Part shown: positions 1 through 8,146 of the stretch, piece by piece
Numbering within the stretch: the stretch's first letter is position 1
How the letters are laid out: each line of letters starts with the position of its first letter
NCBI GenBank assembly: GCA_029219165.1
Contig: JAQXSW010000016.1
Location: 1-64,000, forward strand
Direction: 5' to 3'
Length of the DNA stretch: 64,000 nt
From: Oscillospiraceae bacterium
Lineage (GTDB): Bacteria > Bacillota > Clostridia > Oscillospirales > Acutalibacteraceae
Notes under the pieces: model-generated
Database searches by the model: none
Seen by the model: the letters and a program-made list of their open reading frames with translations, nothing else
What the model was told of the DNA's origin: nothing
Program-made: the position numbers and the translations under genes

Positions 1-1
1 T

Positions 2-343
2 AGAATGTTAAATGTTATCTTTTCTAACGATTTGAAATTTGAGGAGAAAAATACTATACTAAGGGCAGAATACGGATATGAATTAACAAGCAGAAAGGAG
101 TATGCATCTATGTGTAATTTTGGCGAAGCAATATTTGAAGATGGAATTGAAAAAGGAATTGAAAAAGGAATTGAAAAAGGAATGGAAAAAGGAATTGAAA
201 AAGGAATTGAACAAAACAAATATGATTCAATTAAAGCTTTAATCAGCAATTTAAGCTTTACAGTTGAACAAGCATTAGATGCTTTATCAATAACTGATGA
301 AAATGAAAGAAATAACTTTAAAAAGAGTATTAAATTAAATTGA
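2..343 (+). CDS. Rpn/PD-(D/E)XK nuclease family protein, C-terminal fragment (cut by window edge)
   Basis: The reading frame is open to the left edge, so this is the end of a longer gene; an internal ATG lies at base 5. About 112 residues are visible. The middle is a run of six 4-residue G-I/M-E-K/Q units, followed by a helical tail ending in a segment that resembles the C-terminal helices of Rpn (recombination-promoting nuclease / PD-(D/E)XK transposase-like) proteins. That family typically ends in glutamate/lysine-rich repeats of this kind. The nuclease core is outside the window, so the call rests on the tail alone. A perfect terminator follows 12 bases after the stop. Confidence 0.55.
   Translation, partial: RMLNVIFSNDLKFEEKNTILRAEYGYELTSRKEYASMCNFGEAIFEDGIEKGIEKGIEKGMEKGIEKGIEQNKYDSIKALISNLSFTVEQALDALSITDENERNNFKKSIKLN
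143..214 (+). repeat. 12-bp tandem repeat, 6 units, in frame inside the Rpn-like gene
   Basis: Unit GGAATTGAAAAA occurs six times head to tail (143, 155, 167, 179, 191, 203). Unit 4 reads GGAATGGAAAAA and the last GGAATTGAACAA. Being a multiple of three, gain or loss of a unit would only lengthen or shorten the Gly-Ile-Glu-Lys helix. Confidence 0.9.
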
Positions 344-354
344 TAAAGAAGTTT

Positions 355-382
355 AAAAGGAACTCAATTGAGTTCCTTTTTT
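355..382 (+). terminator. Rho-independent terminator after the Rpn-like gene
   Basis: A perfect inverted repeat AAAAGGAACTCAA / TTGAGTTCCTTTT runs straight into a T tract. It separates the first gene from the his operon. Confidence 0.85.
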
Positions 383-403
383 CTCTTTATTGGAAATTTG
401 ACG

Positions 404-427
404 AGGGTTCATTTAAACATGAGCCCT
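404..427. other. Short hairpin between terminator and his promoter
   Basis: AGGGTTCAT and ATGAGCCCT form a 9-bp stem (one G-T pair) around a 6-base loop. No T tract follows, so it is not a convincing terminator on the + strand. Nothing else is evident between 383 and 485. Confidence 0.4.
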
Positions 428-485
428 TTACTAATTTGCTGCTTGGATGCTCTGGTGCAATATGGTATAATTTTTTCATAAATGC

Positions 486-514
486 TTGACAAAGGCTATA
501 CTACGTTGTATACT
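486..514 (+). promoter_or_regulatory. Promoter of the histidine operon
   Basis: TTGACA at 486-491, a 17-base spacer, and TATACT at 509-514 give a near-consensus housekeeping promoter. The predicted leader to the hisZ start at 566 is only about 45 bases, too short for a T-box. The stretch 500-545 has partly symmetric motifs around the -10 that could hold a repressor site, but no clean operator is evident. Confidence 0.85.
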
Positions 515-565
515 TTAGCGTATTAACACGTTACTATGCTACTATAATAAAGCGCGGAGGATATC

Positions 566-1678
566 ATGGACGAGAGAATATTGAAGAATGATGAAAGAGC
601 CGTTTTTGCTCTTCGTGAAATTTACAGAAAGTTTGGTTACCAACCGTACAAAATGGGTAAGTTTGAGGAATATGATTTCTACGTTAGAAATAAGGATTTC
701 CTTCTTTCAGACTCAATTATTACATTTAATGATACTAATGGAAAACTGATGGCTTTGAAGCCGGACGTTACACTTTCAATAATTAAAAATTACTCTGCCG
801 AAAAGGGCGGAGTTTCTCGCGTTTATTATAATGAAAACGTATACCGCGTATCTGATAGTACACATTCATATAAGGAAATTATGCAGACTGGTCTTGAATG
901 CTTTGGAGACATTGGAATTCAAAATTACGTTGAGGTTTTACACCTTGCAACAGACAGTCTTGAGTACATTTCAGATGACTTCATTCTTGAAGTTTCTCAC
1001 CTTGGTATTCTTTCAGGTCTTCTTAAAAATGCATCAGATGACTCTGAGTTTATATATGCTATTACAGCGTGTATTGGAGAAAAGAATGCACATGAAATCC
1101 CTCATATTTGTAGGAAATATGGTGTTTCAACAGAATTCTCAGACAAACTTCAAATGTTTGTCTCAATTTACGGTGAAAGAAGCAAGGTGCTCTCTGAACT
1201 TCGTCCTTTAATTGAGGGCGAGGAAATGGAAGAAGCGTATAGAGAACTTGAAGTAATTTCTGCGTCTATAGAGAATTCGCCATTCAAGGACAAGATCATT
1301 TTTGACTTCTCAATTGTTGGCAATATGAAGTTCTATAACGGTGTTGTATTTCGTGGTTTTATTTTGGGAATTCCAGACGTTGTTCTTTCAGGTGGTCAGT
1401 ATGACAAGCTCATGAAGAGAAACGGAAAAACAGGCGGAGCCATTGGTTTTGCTGTTTACCTTGATCTTCTTGAAAGAATGAATATACAAAAGAAGGACGT
1501 AGATGTAGACATAGTCCTTCTTTATGATGAAAATGAAATTCCGGGGCGTCTAATTGGAACAGTTATGCAGCTTTCAAAGGATGGATCTTCTGTTTCTCTT
1601 CAAAAGACAGTTCCGGAGACATTAAGATATAGAAAGCTCATGAAAATGACAGACAGGGGGGCAGAGGTAATTGGCTAA
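566..1678 (+). CDS. hisZ: ATP phosphoribosyltransferase regulatory subunit HisZ
   Basis: HisZ is a catalytically inactive relative of histidyl-tRNA synthetase. It binds the short form of HisG and confers activity and histidine feedback on the first step of histidine synthesis. The 370-residue protein shows class II synthetase-like segments (early YQPYKMGKFEEYDF and the later FSIVGNMKFYNGVVFRGFI and GGQYDKL). It is first in the operon, with GGAGG at 556-560, and overlaps hisG by 8 bases. A short-form HisG right behind it supports HisZ rather than a true HisS. Confidence 0.93.
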   Translation: MDERILKNDERAVFALREIYRKFGYQPYKMGKFEEYDFYVRNKDFLLSDSIITFNDTNGKLMALKPDVTLSIIKNYSAEKGGVSRVYYNENVYRVSDSTHSYKEIMQTGLECFGDIGIQNYVEVLHLATDSLEYISDDFILEVSHLGILSGLLKNASDDSEFIYAITACIGEKNAHEIPHICRKYGVSTEFSDKLQMFVSIYGERSKVLSELRPLIEGEEMEEAYRELEVISASIENSPFKDKIIFDFSIVGNMKFYNGVVFRGFILGIPDVVLSGGQYDKLMKRNGKTGGAIGFAVYLDLLERMNIQKKDVDVDIVLLYDENEIPGRLIGTVMQLSKDGSSVSLQKTVPETLRYRKLMKMTDRGAEVIG

Positions 1679-2321
1679 AATGATAAACGTTGCACTTCCA
1701 AAGGGAAGACTTGGAGAAAAGGTTTATGACATGTTTGAATCAGCAGGTTTCCCTTGTCCACAGGTAAGGGATCCGGGCAGAAAGCTCATTTTTGAAAATG
1801 AGGAGGCCGGGGTTCGCTTTTTCTGGGTTAAGCCATCGGATGTTGCAATTTATGTTGAACGTGGTGCTGCAGACATAGGTGTTGCAGGGAAGGATATACT
1901 CCTTGAGTACTCACCGGATGTTTATGAACTTCTTGACTTGAATATGGGAAAATGCAGAATGTGTGTTGCAGCTCCAAATTCATTCGCAGATGACAGTGGA
2001 AAAACCTTGCGAGTTGCCACAAAATTTGTTAATATAGCACGTAACTACTATGATTCTATAAGTCGTGACATAGATATTATTGAACTTCACGGTTCAATTG
2101 AAATTGCACCAATTTTAGGACTATCTGATGTCATAGTCGACATTGTTGAAACAGGTACAACTTTAAAGGAAAATGACCTTAAAGTTTTTGAGACTATAGT
2201 TCCAATTAGTGCAAGACTTATTGCAAATAAAGCAAATTTTAAGTTTAAGACTATGGAAATTCAGGGAATTGTAAACGGTCTTAAATCGGAAGTGGAAAAG
2301 AAACAGGTGGAAGAAAAATGA
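1671..2321 (+). CDS. hisG: ATP phosphoribosyltransferase catalytic subunit HisG, short form
   Basis: Catalyses the committed step, ATP + PRPP to phosphoribosyl-ATP. At 216 residues it is the short HisG type without the C-terminal regulatory domain, so it depends on HisZ. Seen: N-terminal ALPKGRLGEKVYDMF and the PRPP-binding stretch IVDIVETGTTLKEND. The start is TTG at 1671, inside hisZ; an in-frame ATG at 1680 (three codons later) is an alternative. The stop overlaps the hisD start by 4 bases (ATGA). Confidence 0.95.
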   Translation: MAKMINVALPKGRLGEKVYDMFESAGFPCPQVRDPGRKLIFENEEAGVRFFWVKPSDVAIYVERGAADIGVAGKDILLEYSPDVYELLDLNMGKCRMCVAAPNSFADDSGKTLRVATKFVNIARNYYDSISRDIDIIELHGSIEIAPILGLSDVIVDIVETGTTLKENDLKVFETIVPISARLIANKANFKFKTMEIQGIVNGLKSEVEKKQVEEK

Positions 2322-3595
2322 TCAAGATCTATAAATATGGAGAGGTTTCAAACGATGAAATTTTCCAAAGAGTAGATACCAAAACAGGTGTAGAGGACAT
2401 TGTTATGGACATTATTTATAATGTTCGTAAAAATGGCGATTCAGCTCTTTTTGACTACTGCAAGCGCTTTGATAAGTGTGAACTTAAAACACTTGAAGTG
2501 TCAGATGCAGAAATAGACGAGGCATTTAAAACAGTTGACTCAGAACTCATCAGAGTAATTGAAAAAGCAGCAAATAATATCCGTCATTTCCACGAAAAAC
2601 AAGTTAGAAACAGTTTTATAATAAATGACATTCCCGGTGTTGTTATGGGACAAAAGGTTATGCCTATTGAAAAGGTTGGCCTTTATGTGCCGGGGGGCAC
2701 AGCCGCTTATCCATCAACCGTTCTTATGGATAGTATTCCTGCAAAAATTGCAGGCTGCCGTGAAATTGTTATTGTAACTCCTCCTGACAAGGAGGGAAAG
2801 GTTAATCCGGTTATTTTGGCAGCCGCAAAAATTGCAGGAGTTGACCGTATATTCAAGGTTGGTGGCGCACAGGCTGTGGCCGCTCTTGCCTACGGCACGG
2901 AGTCGGTTCCAAAGGTAGATAAAATAGTTGGCCCGGGCAACGCATTTGTTGCCGAGGCTAAAAAGCAAGTCTTTGGAACCGTTTCAATAGATATGATTGC
3001 AGGTCCATCAGAAATCCTCTGCGTTGCAGACAGTACCTGCAATCCTAAATTTGTTGCAGCAGATATGCTGTCTCAGGCAGAGCATGACAAACTTGCTTCA
3101 GCGGTACTTGTAACTGACAGTTACGAGTTTGCAGAAGCTGTATCAAGGGAACTTGAACTTCAAATTCCACTTCTTCCACGTGCAGAAATTGCAAGAACTT
3201 CAATAGACAACAATGGCAAAATTATTGTTGCTGAAAACAATCTTTCTCTTGCAATAGACATTGCAAATGAAATTGCTCCGGAGCACCTTGAACTCTGTGT
3301 AGATAACCCATTTGATTATTTGGATAAAATTAAACACGCAGGTTCAATTTTCATGGGTAAGAACTGCCCTGAAGCACTTGGTGACTATCTTGCAGGCCCT
3401 AACCACACACTTCCAACTTCCGGCACTGCAAGATTTTCAAGTCCGCTTTCAGTGGACGACTTCCAAAAGAAGTCACAGTACACATATTTTTCAACAGAGG
3501 CACTTTCAAAAGTGGCTGACGACATTGCAATTTTTGCAGAGTCAGAGGGTCTTCACGCCCATGCTTACAGTGCAACAGTAAGATTTGAAAAATAA
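2318..3595 (+). CDS. hisD: Histidinol dehydrogenase
   Basis: Performs the last two oxidations, L-histidinol to L-histidine, with NAD and zinc. The 425-residue length is normal. Seen: KVGLYVPGGTAAYPSTVLM, the NAD-binding KVGGAQAVAALAYGTE, the zinc-ligand segment MLSQAEHD, and the C-terminal HTLPTSGTARFSSPLSV. Overlaps hisG by 4 bases, implying coupled translation. Confidence 0.97.
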   Translation: MIKIYKYGEVSNDEIFQRVDTKTGVEDIVMDIIYNVRKNGDSALFDYCKRFDKCELKTLEVSDAEIDEAFKTVDSELIRVIEKAANNIRHFHEKQVRNSFIINDIPGVVMGQKVMPIEKVGLYVPGGTAAYPSTVLMDSIPAKIAGCREIVIVTPPDKEGKVNPVILAAAKIAGVDRIFKVGGAQAVAALAYGTESVPKVDKIVGPGNAFVAEAKKQVFGTVSIDMIAGPSEILCVADSTCNPKFVAADMLSQAEHDKLASAVLVTDSYEFAEAVSRELELQIPLLPRAEIARTSIDNNGKIIVAENNLSLAIDIANEIAPEHLELCVDNPFDYLDKIKHAGSIFMGKNCPEALGDYLAGPNHTLPTSGTARFSSPLSVDDFQKKSQYTYFSTEALSKVADDIAIFAESEGLHAHAYSATVRFEK

Positions 3596-3612
3596 GAGAA
3601 AAGAGTTTTATA

Positions 3613-4701
3613 ATGAGCAGATTTTTCAGCGCTAAATTTGACGCTTTAACTCCATATACCCCGGGTGAACAACCTAAGGACAGAAAGTTCATAAAACTTA
3701 ATACTAATGAATCGCCTTTTCCCCCATGTGGGGCTGTTATTGAGGCAGTAAAAGGTGAGGCAGAGAAACTACAACTTTATTCGGATCCGGAAAGCAGAGC
3801 ACTTACTGAGGCCCTTGCCAAAAGATATGATGTGAAGTATGAAAATGTTCTCTGCACAAATGGTTCAGACGAAATATTAAACTTTGCTTTCATGGCCTTT
3901 TCAGATGAGAATAACCCAATTGTTTTCCCTGATATTACATACGGTTTTTATCCGGTGTTCTGTCAAATAAACAATATTCCTTATGAAACAATTCCTCTTT
4001 TAGAAGACTTCACAATTGATTACAAAATGTATTGTGGCATAGGGAAAAACATTGTAATTGCAAATCCAAATGCACCAACCGGAATTCTTATGCCAATCAA
4101 AGAAATAGAGGAAATTGTAAAGTCTAATCCTAATAACATTGTTATTATTGATGAAGCTTACATAGATTTCTCGGGAAATATTTCCGACAGTGCATTGCCA
4201 AAAGACAGCGCAGTACCTCTTACAAAGAAATATAACAACTTAATTGTAACACAGACTTTCTCTAAATCCCGTTCACTTGCTGGTGCTCGTCTTGGCTTTG
4301 GTATTGCCTGTGAAGAACTCATAAATGACCTGAATACAATTAAGTATTCAACCAATCCGTATAATGTTAATCGTATGACTTCTGCCGCAGGCCTTGCTGC
4401 AATAGAGAACGATGACTACTATATGAATAACTGTAAGACAATTATTGAAAATCGTGAGTGGACACGAAGAAAACTTGAGGAAGAGGGCTTTACAGTTCTT
4501 CCTTCAAATTCAAATTTCTTGTTTGCAAAGATTGGATACATTAAAGGAATTGAAGTCTACAATGAACTGAGAAAAGAGGGAATTTTAGTTCGTCACTTTG
4601 AAACAGAAAGACTCAAGTCATATAACAGAATTACAATTGGTTCAAAGGCTGAAATGGAGGCTTTAATTAAGGCTATCCAAAAGATAAAAGCAAAAGACTA
4701 A
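3613..4701 (+). CDS. hisC: Histidinol-phosphate aminotransferase
   Basis: PLP enzyme converting imidazole-acetol phosphate and glutamate to histidinol phosphate. The fold-type I aminotransferase pattern is clear over 362 residues: LNTNESPFPP near the N-terminus, ANPNAPTG, DEAYIDFSG, and the PLP-lysine motif TFSKSRSLAGARLGFG. Lies 17 bases after hisD and is followed by an unusual tandem repeat before hisB. Confidence 0.96.
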   Translation: MSRFFSAKFDALTPYTPGEQPKDRKFIKLNTNESPFPPCGAVIEAVKGEAEKLQLYSDPESRALTEALAKRYDVKYENVLCTNGSDEILNFAFMAFSDENNPIVFPDITYGFYPVFCQINNIPYETIPLLEDFTIDYKMYCGIGKNIVIANPNAPTGILMPIKEIEEIVKSNPNNIVIIDEAYIDFSGNISDSALPKDSAVPLTKKYNNLIVTQTFSKSRSLAGARLGFGIACEELINDLNTIKYSTNPYNVNRMTSAAGLAAIENDDYYMNNCKTIIENREWTRRKLEEEGFTVLPSNSNFLFAKIGYIKGIEVYNELRKEGILVRHFETERLKSYNRITIGSKAEMEALIKAIQKIKAKD

Positions 4702-4702
4702 G

Positions 4703-4734
4703 AAAGTACTATTCAAAAAGTACTATTCAAAAAG
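4703..4734 (+). repeat. 14-bp tandem repeat in the hisC-hisB gap
   Basis: AAAGTACTATTCAA is present twice in direct succession (4703-4716, 4717-4730), followed by a partial third copy AAAG. It fills nearly the whole gap and forms the upstream part of the hisB ribosome-binding region, which lacks a strong GGAGG. Confidence 0.85.
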
Positions 4735-4749
4735 AAAGTGGTATTTAAT

Positions 4750-5337
4750 ATGAGAACTGCTGAAATTAACAGAACTACAGCTGAAACAGATATAAAGCTT
4801 AAACTAAATCTTGATGGTACGGGTGTGTCAAATATTGATACAGGCGTTGGTTTTTTAAATCATATGCTGACTCTTTTTGCAAGACACGGACGCTTTGACC
4901 TTGATGTGTACTGCAAGGGGGATTTAGACGTTGATTGTCACCACACAACTGAGGACATAGGAATTGCCCTTGGGGAGGCTTTTTGTCAGGCTTTAGGAGA
5001 CAAGAAGGGAATTTTCCGTTATGGCAGTATGATTCTTCCTATGGATGAAACTCTAATCCTTTCAGCTGTTGATATTTCAGGTAGACCACATCTTTCCTTC
5101 GGACTTAGAATTCCCACTCAAAGAGTTGGAGAATTTGACACAGAACTTGTTGAAGAATTCTGGCTTGGCTTTGTAAGAAAAGCAGGACTTACCCTTCACA
5201 TAAAACAGCTAGATGGTAAGAATTCTCACCACATAATTGAGGGAACATTTAAGTCAGTTGCAAGAAGTCTTAAGTACGCAGTTGCAATAGATGAAGACTA
5301 TAAGAATGAAATTCCTTCAACTAAGGGACTTTTATAA
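4750..5337 (+). CDS. hisB: Imidazoleglycerol-phosphate dehydratase
   Basis: Dehydrates imidazole-glycerol phosphate to imidazole-acetol phosphate. This is the monofunctional 195-residue form; the phosphatase is separate (hisK). Seen: GVGFLNHMLTLFARHG, the metal-binding DCHHTTEDIGIALGEA, and HIIEGTFKSVARSLK. ATG 4750 is preferred because the protein then starts MRTAEINRTT as in the family; an in-frame GTG at 4738 would add four residues. Confidence 0.96.
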   Translation: MRTAEINRTTAETDIKLKLNLDGTGVSNIDTGVGFLNHMLTLFARHGRFDLDVYCKGDLDVDCHHTTEDIGIALGEAFCQALGDKKGIFRYGSMILPMDETLILSAVDISGRPHLSFGLRIPTQRVGEFDTELVEEFWLGFVRKAGLTLHIKQLDGKNSHHIIEGTFKSVARSLKYAVAIDEDYKNEIPSTKGLL

Positions 5338-5347
5338 GGAGACGCAA

Positions 5348-5971
5348 ATGACAGCAATTGTTGACTATGGTGTTGGAAATCTTTTTTCACTGTATTCATC
5401 GCTCAAAATGGTAGGCGAAAATGTTATTGTTACAAGCAGTGAAGAGGAACTAAAATCAGCCGATAGAATTATTCTTCCGGGCGTTGGGGCCTTTGGCGAT
5501 GCAGCTCTAAAACTCCGCGAAACCGGTCTTGATAAAGTTGTAATAGAGGAGGCCCAAAAAGGCAAACCACTTATGGGAATTTGTCTTGGAATGCAGCTTC
5601 TTTTTGACAAAGGTTTTGAATATGGAGAGCATAATGGCCTTTCACTTATTAAAGGTAATGTTGTTCCAATGAAGGGCTATATAGATGACAATCTACAGGT
5701 GCCACACATTGGTTGGAATGCACTTATTTTCAAGAACAATGAAAACGGTATTCATCCAATCTTTAAGTACATAAATGAGGGTGACTGTGTATATTTTGTC
5801 CACTCATATTATGCAACAGATTGTAATGAAAATCTTATTGCAACAGCTGAATATTCAAAGGAACTTACAGCGGCTGTTGCAAATGGTAATATAATTGGAT
5901 GCCAGTTTCATCCGGAAAAGAGCGGAGAAGTTGGTATGAATATTCTCAAAGCATTTTGTGAATTATCTTAA
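5348..5971 (+). CDS. hisH: Imidazole glycerol phosphate synthase, glutaminase subunit HisH
   Basis: Class I glutamine amidotransferase that passes ammonia to HisF. 207 residues. Seen: N-terminal IVDYGVGNLFS, oxyanion region LPGVGAFGDA, nucleophile GICLGMQLLF, and GCQFHPEKSG holding the His-Glu of the triad. ATG 5348 with TAAGGAG at 5335-5341 gives the family start; an open frame back to 5291 runs inside hisB and is not needed. Confidence 0.96.
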   Translation: MTAIVDYGVGNLFSLYSSLKMVGENVIVTSSEEELKSADRIILPGVGAFGDAALKLRETGLDKVVIEEAQKGKPLMGICLGMQLLFDKGFEYGEHNGLSLIKGNVVPMKGYIDDNLQVPHIGWNALIFKNNENGIHPIFKYINEGDCVYFVHSYYATDCNENLIATAEYSKELTAAVANGNIIGCQFHPEKSGEVGMNILKAFCELS

Positions 5972-6000
5972 GTTTGTAAACTCTTTCAAAGGAGCTTTTT

Positions 6001-6714
6001 ATGTATATTTTTCCTGCAATAGACCTTTATAACAAGTGTGCAGTTCGTCTTTTTAAGGGCGACTATAATCAGATGACAATTTACAGTGAAAATCCAATAG
6101 AAATTGCACGCGACTTTGAAAATGCCGGGGCAACTCACATTCATATGGTTGATCTTGAGGGCGCAAAATTTGGAACTACTCCAAATATTGAAATAGTAAA
6201 GCAGATTGCAAATGAGACATCACTCTTTGTTGAAATTGGTGGTGGAATTCGCAATATGGAAACTGTGGAAAAGTATTTGGAAACGGGTGTTTCAAGGGTA
6301 ATCCTTGGAACTGCGGCGGTACAGGATGAAACTTTTTTGAAAGAAGCAGTTTCCAAGTATTCTGATAAAATTGCTGTAGGTGCGGACATTAAAGACGGCT
6401 ATGTTGCAGTAAAAGGTTGGCTTGAAAAGTCAGAGTTTACATTGGATGCATTCTTTGAAAAAATGCAGAGTATTGGCGTTTCCTACATGATCTGTACAGA
6501 TATTTCTAAAGACGGTGCAATGCAGGGAACAAATAGAAAAATGTATGAAGACCTTAAGAAAAAATACAATATGAATATAACTGCATCCGGTGGTGTGTCC
6601 ACTATGGATGATGTCATTGCATTGAATAATATGAATCTTTACGGTTGTATCATCGGTAAGGCGTATTATACAGGAGACATTAATCTTAAAGAGTCAATAG
6701 GTGTTACAAAATGA
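6001..6714 (+). CDS. hisA: ProFAR isomerase HisA
   Basis: Isomerises ProFAR to PRFAR; a (beta/alpha)8 barrel of 237 residues. The catalytic aspartate region is seen near the start (FPAIDLYNKCAVRLFKGDY) and a second one in CTDISKDGAMQGTN, with phosphate-binding GGGIRNMET and ASGGVSTMDD. AAAGGAG sits at 5989-5995. Overlaps hisF by 4 bases. Confidence 0.95.
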   Translation: MYIFPAIDLYNKCAVRLFKGDYNQMTIYSENPIEIARDFENAGATHIHMVDLEGAKFGTTPNIEIVKQIANETSLFVEIGGGIRNMETVEKYLETGVSRVILGTAAVQDETFLKEAVSKYSDKIAVGADIKDGYVAVKGWLEKSEFTLDAFFEKMQSIGVSYMICTDISKDGAMQGTNRKMYEDLKKKYNMNITASGGVSTMDDVIALNNMNLYGCIIGKAYYTGDINLKESIGVTK

Positions 6715-7466
6715 TAACTAAAAGAATTATCCCTTGTCTTGATGTGAAAAACGGAAGAGTTGTAAAGGGCGTAAATTTTGAAGGGCTCTCAGATGTGTCC
6801 TCTCCAATAGAACTTGCAAAATTTTACTCAAACTGCGGTGCAGATGAACTTGTCTTTTATGACATTACCGCATCCTTTGAGGAAAGGCAGCTCTTTACTG
6901 ATATTCTAAGAGATGTTGCATCTCAAATTTTTATTCCACTGACAGTTGGTGGAGGAATAAATACAATTGAAGACTTTGACCGTGTTTTAAAATGCGGAGC
7001 TGATAAGGTTTCTGTAAATACCGGTGCTATTAAAAACCCGGATTTAATTAAAGAGGCTGCAAAGAAGTATGGCGATCAATGTGTTGTAATTTCATCTGAT
7101 GTTAAACGTGTTGACGGTGAATTTCGTGTCTTCGCCAAAGGCGGACGACAGGACACCGGCATGGAAGCCATTTCATGGATTCGCCGCTGTGTTGAAAACG
7201 GCGCCGGTGAGGTTGTTTTAAACTCAATTGACACCGACGGCGTAAAGGGCGGCTTTGACCTTGAAATGCTGGATGCGGTCTGCTCGGCCGTAAACGTTCC
7301 GGTAATTGCGTCCGGTGGCGCAGGCAAGAAGGAAGACTTCGTTGAACTCTTCCAGAAAATACCTACAGTCTCGGCCGGCCTCGCAGCTTCAATTTTTCAC
7401 TTTGGAGAAGTGGAAATAAAGGATCTTAAAAATACTTTACGAGAAAACGGTATTATTGTAAGATAA
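6711..7466 (+). CDS. hisF: Imidazole glycerol phosphate synthase, cyclase subunit HisF
   Basis: Combines PRFAR with ammonia from HisH to give imidazole-glycerol phosphate and AICAR. The 251-residue barrel keeps IIPCLDVKNGRVVKGVNF, GGGINTIEDF, ISSDVKR, NSIDTDGVKGGFD and ASGGAG. The DNA from about 7130 to 7385 is markedly GC-richer (about 55% by hand count over 7141-7380) than the rest of the gene (32-43% in neighbouring 60-base lines), with GCC/CGC/GGC codons, yet the frame and motifs are intact. This looks like a recombined patch. Confidence 0.96.
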   Translation: MITKRIIPCLDVKNGRVVKGVNFEGLSDVSSPIELAKFYSNCGADELVFYDITASFEERQLFTDILRDVASQIFIPLTVGGGINTIEDFDRVLKCGADKVSVNTGAIKNPDLIKEAAKKYGDQCVVISSDVKRVDGEFRVFAKGGRQDTGMEAISWIRRCVENGAGEVVLNSIDTDGVKGGFDLEMLDAVCSAVNVPVIASGGAGKKEDFVELFQKIPTVSAGLAASIFHFGEVEIKDLKNTLRENGIIVR

Positions 7467-7495
7467 CTAAAGACTAAACGAATAGGGGTCTAAAA

Positions 7496-8146
7496 ATGAT
7501 AGATATAAAAGAACTTAAGTTTGATGAAAACGGTCTTATTCCGGCAGTGGTTGTAGATGCTGTTACAAAGAAGGTCTTGACTGTTGCTTATATGAATGAG
7601 GAAAGTCTTAAAATCTCAATGGAGAAGGGACTTACTTGTTTCTGGAGTCGTTCAAGACAGGAACTTTGGCTTAAGGGTGAAACAAGTGGAAACTATCAAC
7701 ACATTATCAGCATAACAGCCGACTGTGATAAGGATGCTTTGACTGTTGTGGTTGAAAAGGATGGCCCGGCTTGTCATATGGGCACAGACTCATGTTTCAC
7801 AAACGAAGTTTGGCATTCTGATGAACTTTCTGAGTTTTCTCTTGAAGGACTCTATGAGCTTCTACAGGGAAGAAAGAATGAAATGCCGGAAGGCTCATAC
7901 ACAACATACCTTTTTGAAAAGGGTGTGGATAAAATTCTTAAGAAGATCGGTGAGGAGTCAACAGAGGTTATAATTGCCGGAAAAGCAGACGACAAGAAGG
8001 AAACGGTTTATGAAATTGCTGACCTTGCTTATCATGTAATGGTACTCATGGTTGAAATGGGAATACGCGTTGAAGATGTGCAGAAAGAACTTGCTTCTCG
8101 TCATGTAATAGATCATAAGGTAAAACAGGAGAAGATGACCAACTAA
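7496..8146 (+). CDS. hisIE: Bifunctional phosphoribosyl-AMP cyclohydrolase / phosphoribosyl-ATP pyrophosphatase HisIE
   Basis: Catalyses steps 2 and 3 of histidine synthesis in one chain. The HisI half (about residues 1-110) has CFWSRSRQELWLKGETSGN and the metal-binding ADCDKDALTVVVEKDGPACH. The HisE half (about 115-216) shows GSYTTYLFEKGVDKILKKIG and GEESTEVIIAGK. The stop shares one base with the next start (TAATG). Confidence 0.96.
   Translation: MIDIKELKFDENGLIPAVVVDAVTKKVLTVAYMNEESLKISMEKGLTCFWSRSRQELWLKGETSGNYQHIISITADCDKDALTVVVEKDGPACHMGTDSCFTNEVWHSDELSEFSLEGLYELLQGRKNEMPEGSYTTYLFEKGVDKILKKIGEESTEVIIAGKADDKKETVYEIADLAYHVMVLMVEMGIRVEDVQKELASRHVIDHKVKQEKMTN

Noticed and set aside
383..565. 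T-box or other riboswitch leader before hisZ
   Set aside because: From the predicted start site the leader is only about 45 bases, and no T-box bulge sequence (TGGNACCGCG type) is visible.
831..1211. Long open frame inside hisZ in another phase
   Set aside because: Entirely within hisZ, no ribosome site, composition of a shadow frame. The same applies to the many antisense frames elsewhere.
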